From Pseudomonas sp. URIL14HWK12:I12 (GTDB taxonomy: Bacteria > Pseudomonadota > Gammaproteobacteria > Pseudomonadales > Pseudomonadaceae): DNA of 64,000 nt. A program made the position numbers and the translations under genes. The DNA lies in assembly GCF_003097135.1 (NCBI RefSeq), contig NZ_QEQL01000001.1:1054001-1118000 (forward strand). Reading direction: 5' to 3'. The notes beneath the pieces are model-generated. The model was not told where the DNA came from. It made no database searches and was given only the letters and a program-made list of their open reading frames with translations. This document shows, in pieces, positions 61,695 to 64,000 of this stretch. Position 1 is the first letter of the stretch, and each line of letters starts with the position of its first letter.

Positions 61695-62111
61695 TCAGTC
61701 AGGGATTACGGCGATCACGTCGATTTCCATCAACCACTGCGGTTGGCCCAAGGCCGAGACCACCAGGCCGGTGGAGATCGGGAACACCCCCTTGAGCCAC
61801 TGGCCGACCACACGGTACACCGGCTCCCGATAGCGCGGGTCGATGAGGTAGGTGGTGGTCTTGACGATGTGAGACAGGTCGCTGCCGGCCTCTTCAAGCA
61901 GTTGCTTGACGTTCTTCATGGCCTGCTCGGCCTGTGCCGCCGGGTCGCCCAGGCCCACCAGGTTGCCATCGAAATCGGTGCCCACCTGGCCCCGTACGTA
62001 CACGGTGTTGCCCGCACGCACGGCCTGGCAGAGATCGTTGTCCAGGCTCTGGTTGGGGTAGGTGTCCTTGGTGTTGAACATGCGAATGCGAGTATGGGTG
62101 GGGCTGGCCAT
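61695..62111 (-). CDS. RidA-family protein lacking the catalytic Arg
   Basis: The 138-residue Rid-fold protein has YPNQSLDNDLCQAVRAGNTVYVRGQVGTD (in overlapping parts), then AMKNVKQLLEEAGSDLSHIVKTTTYL, and C-terminal MEIDVIAVIP. In RidA the 2-imino-acid deaminase depends on an Arg in the FPAR segment; here the aligned residues are FPIS, with Ser113 in its place. This makes it one of the non-archetypal Rid subfamilies. AGGAG precedes the ATG at 62111. It is second gene of the operon, between the monooxygenase and DUF1028 genes. Confidence 0.9.
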   Translation of the reverse strand: MASPTHTRIRMFNTKDTYPNQSLDNDLCQAVRAGNTVYVRGQVGTDFDGNLVGLGDPAAQAEQAMKNVKQLLEEAGSDLSHIVKTTTYLIDPRYREPVYRVVGQWLKGVFPISTGLVVSALGQPQWLMEIDVIAVIPD

Positions 62112-62142
62112 GGTTGGCGCTCCTGATCGAAAACAATGAAAG

Positions 62143-63414
62143 TCAGCGGCTGGCCGCTTCGTCTGCAGCGCGGTAATGCTGGTACTGGCGTTGGGTGGCG
62201 ATGTGCCCGGCCACGTGCTTGGCGTCGTGCCACACGCCCCAGATGAATGCCGAGCCGCGCCGCGACAACCACGGCAGGCCAACGAAGTAGATCCCCGGCT
62301 CCCGCCCTACCCCACGTTGATGGCTGGGCTTGCCGTTGTCCTTGAACGTGTCGACCTGCAGCCAGCTGTAGTCAGTGGCGTAACCGGTGGCCCAGATGAT
62401 GGTGCTGACGCCGGCCGCTGCCAGGTCCAGCTCGTGCAAGGGGGCAGTGATGCAGGCGGCGTCGGCCACGCGCTCGCGGGCCTGCGGCTCAAGCGGCAGG
62501 TCCATGCCGTTGCGTTCGATCCAGGCATCCGCCGCATCGAGCACCGCAAGGTAGTTGGCATCACCCCGGTCGAGGTTCTCGTTGAGGTCTGGAGCAAAGC
62601 GCACGGTATGGCCGTCGAAGGCCTGGGTCAGGCCGGTCAGCACCATGCCCTCCAGCGCCAGGCGGCGAAAGTCCACGGTGTGGCCGCCACGCGCACCGCT
62701 TACGGCGATGGTCACGTGTTCACGGCCGGGTTGCAGGGTTTCGGTGTCCCAGAGGCCGAGCACCCCCAGCCACCAGCAGAAGTCACGGTTGCGATAGGCA
62801 CGTGGCGGGCGGTCATGGGCCCCTACCGACAGGTACACCTGGCGCCCGGCGCGCATCAGCTCTTCGGCGATCTGCACGCCAGAGGAGCCGGCGCCCACTA
62901 CCAACACTGCACCCTCCGGCAGCTGCTGGGGGTTGAAGTACTGCGCTGAATGGATCTGGTACAGGTTCGGCAGCGCAGGCGCGATGGGGGGGATTACCGG
63001 CTTCTGGAAGGGCCCGGTAGCTGCCACGACGCGGCGTGCTTGCAGCGTGCCTTCAGACGTTTCTACGGTAAAACCCGGCCGGCCGGTATTGCGGGTGACC
63101 CGCTTGACCTCCACCCCGGTATGGATGGGCGCGTCGATCTGCGCGGCATAGGCTTCGAAATAGTCGGCCACCTGCTCCTTGCCGGCAAAGCCGTCCGGCG
63201 CGATGTCGAAATCGCGGCCAGGGAAGCGGTCGTGCCAGGCCGGGCCGTTGGCCACCAGCGAATCCCAGCGGCCACTGCGCCAGGCTTCAGCCACGCGGCT
63301 GCGCTCCAGCACCAGATGCGGCACGCCATGGTTTTTCAGGTGCTCGCTCATGGCGATGCCAGCCTGGCCGGCGCCGACCACCAGGGTATCGATTTCAGTG
63401 TCGTGCAGGGGCAT
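62143..63414 (-). CDS. Flavin-containing monooxygenase (CzcO/FMO-like)
   Basis: The 423-aa FAD/NADPH oxygenase has the FAD-binding GAGQAGIAMSE (14-24), an FMO-like segment PNLYQIHSAQYFNP, the NADPH-binding GAGSSGVQIAEE, and the C-terminal WATGYATDYSW motif. Relatives oxygenate soft nucleophiles (N, S) or carry out Baeyer-Villiger reactions. It is first gene of a four-gene operon with RidA, DUF1028 and M20 proteins, so oxidation of an amine or amide nitrogen compound followed by imine handling and deacylation is a reasonable idea. AAGGAGG precedes the ATG at ideal spacing. Confidence 0.92.
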   Translation of the reverse strand: MPLHDTEIDTLVVGAGQAGIAMSEHLKNHGVPHLVLERSRVAEAWRSGRWDSLVANGPAWHDRFPGRDFDIAPDGFAGKEQVADYFEAYAAQIDAPIHTGVEVKRVTRNTGRPGFTVETSEGTLQARRVVAATGPFQKPVIPPIAPALPNLYQIHSAQYFNPQQLPEGAVLVVGAGSSGVQIAEELMRAGRQVYLSVGAHDRPPRAYRNRDFCWWLGVLGLWDTETLQPGREHVTIAVSGARGGHTVDFRRLALEGMVLTGLTQAFDGHTVRFAPDLNENLDRGDANYLAVLDAADAWIERNGMDLPLEPQARERVADAACITAPLHELDLAAAGVSTIIWATGYATDYSWLQVDTFKDNGKPSHQRGVGREPGIYFVGLPWLSRRGSAFIWGVWHDAKHVAGHIATQRQYQHYRAADEAASR

Positions 63415-63549
63415 CGAAAGCCCTCCTTCGAAAGAACGTGCTCAATGGCGCCGATCTTGGCCGAAGCTGCGCGAGGGGCGGAAGCAGCAAATATGTGGTG
63501 GGGTTATAGGAAAAACATCGCGAGCGGGGAACATAGCGCCAGCAGCGCA

Positions 63550-63759
63550 ATGTCCGACGGCACACTGCGCCCCTGCACGCTCTACCAGGCGGCGAACCGC
63601 AACGCCACCAGCGCCTTCGTGTTCGACGCACTCTGGATAGTTGTGGAGGGCCGCCTGCGCCTGGGCGATATGTTCGCCAAAACGATCGTTGTGCAGACCG
63701 GCAAGCTCAGCTACAAGGTGCGCAGCTTTAGCGACGTTTATCAGAGAACGGAACGATGA
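63550..63759 (+). CDS. Small hypothetical protein, coupled to a glyoxalase-superfamily gene
   Basis: This 69-residue ORF (MSDGTLRPCTLYQAANRNAT at its start) does not match a family I recognise. Support for it being real: codon third positions are mostly G or C from 63550 onwards, in contrast to the in-frame codons before it, and its stop overlaps the next start as ATGA (63756-63759). The C-terminal half is basic and beta-like (IVVQTGKLSYKVRSF). I see no signal peptide or membrane segment. The longer open frame reaching back to 62950 is antisense to the monooxygenase gene. Promoter and ribosome-binding site are not obvious. Confidence 0.5.
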   Translation: MSDGTLRPCTLYQAANRNATSAFVFDALWIVVEGRLRLGDMFAKTIVVQTGKLSYKVRSFSDVYQRTER

Positions 63760-64000
63760 CAACCTCCCCTACCGGGCGCCCGCCCGCCGTGACCTTAGAC
63801 CGGGCAGTGCCCGTGCTGCGCTCGTTCGACGAAGCCAAGGCGCGCGAGTTCTACCTGGATTTTCTCGGCTTCGGCATCGAATTCGAACACCGCTACGAAC
63901 CCACCCTGCCCCTGTACCTTGGCATCCGCCGAGGGCCTCTGGTGCTGCACCTTTCCGAGCACCACGGCGATGCCTGCCCTGGGGCGACCGTGCTGATCCC
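63756..64000 (+). CDS. Glyoxalase-superfamily (bleomycin-resistance-like VOC) protein, N-terminal part
   Basis: The first 81 residues are in the window, and the gene runs off the right edge. After a short tail, LDRAVPVLRSFDEAKAREFYLDFLGF matches the glyoxalase/bleomycin-resistance superfamily. LPLYLGIRRGPLVLHLSEHHGDACPGA is typical of the bleomycin-resistance-like group annotated in NCBI as glyoxalase superfamily protein. Such proteins bind drugs or perform metal-dependent chemistry. The ATG overlaps the stop of a small upstream ORF, implying coupling. It is divergent from the monooxygenase operon. Confidence 0.85.
   Translation, partial: MTTSPTGRPPAVTLDRAVPVLRSFDEAKAREFYLDFLGFGIEFEHRYEPTLPLYLGIRRGPLVLHLSEHHGDACPGATVLI

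Noticed and set aside
62950..63549. Upstream part of the 269-codon plus-strand frame ending at 63759
   Set aside because: Most of it is antisense to the monooxygenase gene. Codon third positions become gene-like only from about 63550.
1..64000. tRNA, rRNA, CRISPR, insertion sequences, prophage or integron
   Set aside because: No tRNA-like cloverleaf, direct-repeat array, transposase, integrase or phage structural gene was found by eye on either strand.

Overview
The window is high-GC DNA with very dense coding and strong G/C preference at codon third positions. Gene content and order (dusA, tal, an HsbR/HsbA-type phosphatase/STAS pair, mlaA, queF, a CopRS-like pair, lolCDE, sthA, a long gap, mfd) point to a Pseudomonas chromosome, most likely the P. 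putida group. I saw no rRNA, tRNA, CRISPR array, insertion sequence, integrase or phage gene. The species assignment comes from recognising proteins and synteny, not from a search.

Layout. 1-16.4 kb is core genome: the end of a type I/RND-style efflux locus (outer-membrane factor plus HlyD adaptor), dusA, tal, a two-gene phosphatase/anti-anti-sigma operon, two PilZ proteins, mlaA, queF, a metal-type two-component system, the LolCDE lipoprotein-release operon, a glycerophosphodiesterase and sthA. 16.4-23.5 kb is an accessory nutrient block: a citrate-type MFS carrier, a LysR regulator, a divergent dicarboxylate-type symporter, an argininosuccinate-lyase-like enzyme with a signal peptide, and an OprD-type porin. 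23.5-40.9 kb is mostly core again: gap, mfd followed 6 nt later by a SNF2 helicase, an isochorismatase-fold protein, two chemoreceptors, a GNAT, an exported M20 carboxypeptidase, a HhH protein, a TonB-dependent receptor and a DJ-1/PfpI protein.

40.9-52.0 kb is the most unusual part: a catabolic island built from two mirrored halves. Each half has a LysR regulator of the same subfamily and a class III CoA-transferase, with the regulator divergent from catabolic genes. One half adds an enoyl-CoA hydratase and two MFS importers. The other adds a tightly coupled operon of a ketopantoate-reductase-like enzyme, a VOC protein, a MaoC dehydratase, the CoA-transferase, an AroE-like dehydrogenase and an AroQ-like dehydratase. 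A near-palindrome, CAATRGSCGTATTG, lies just upstream of both LysR genes and looks like a shared operator. The substrate is unknown; a carboxylic acid, possibly hydroaromatic, is the best guess.

52.0-64.0 kb holds two nitrogen-compound operons. The first (minus strand) encodes a fused ABC permease-ATPase, a 2-oxoglutarate dioxygenase of the PhyH family, an amino-acid-type binding protein and a class II aldolase. The second (minus strand) encodes a flavin monooxygenase, a RidA homologue lacking the usual catalytic Arg, a DUF1028 protein and an M20 deacylase. Two closely related LysR regulators and a DUF2252 protein lie between them. The window ends inside a glyoxalase-superfamily gene that overlaps a small upstream ORF by ATGA.
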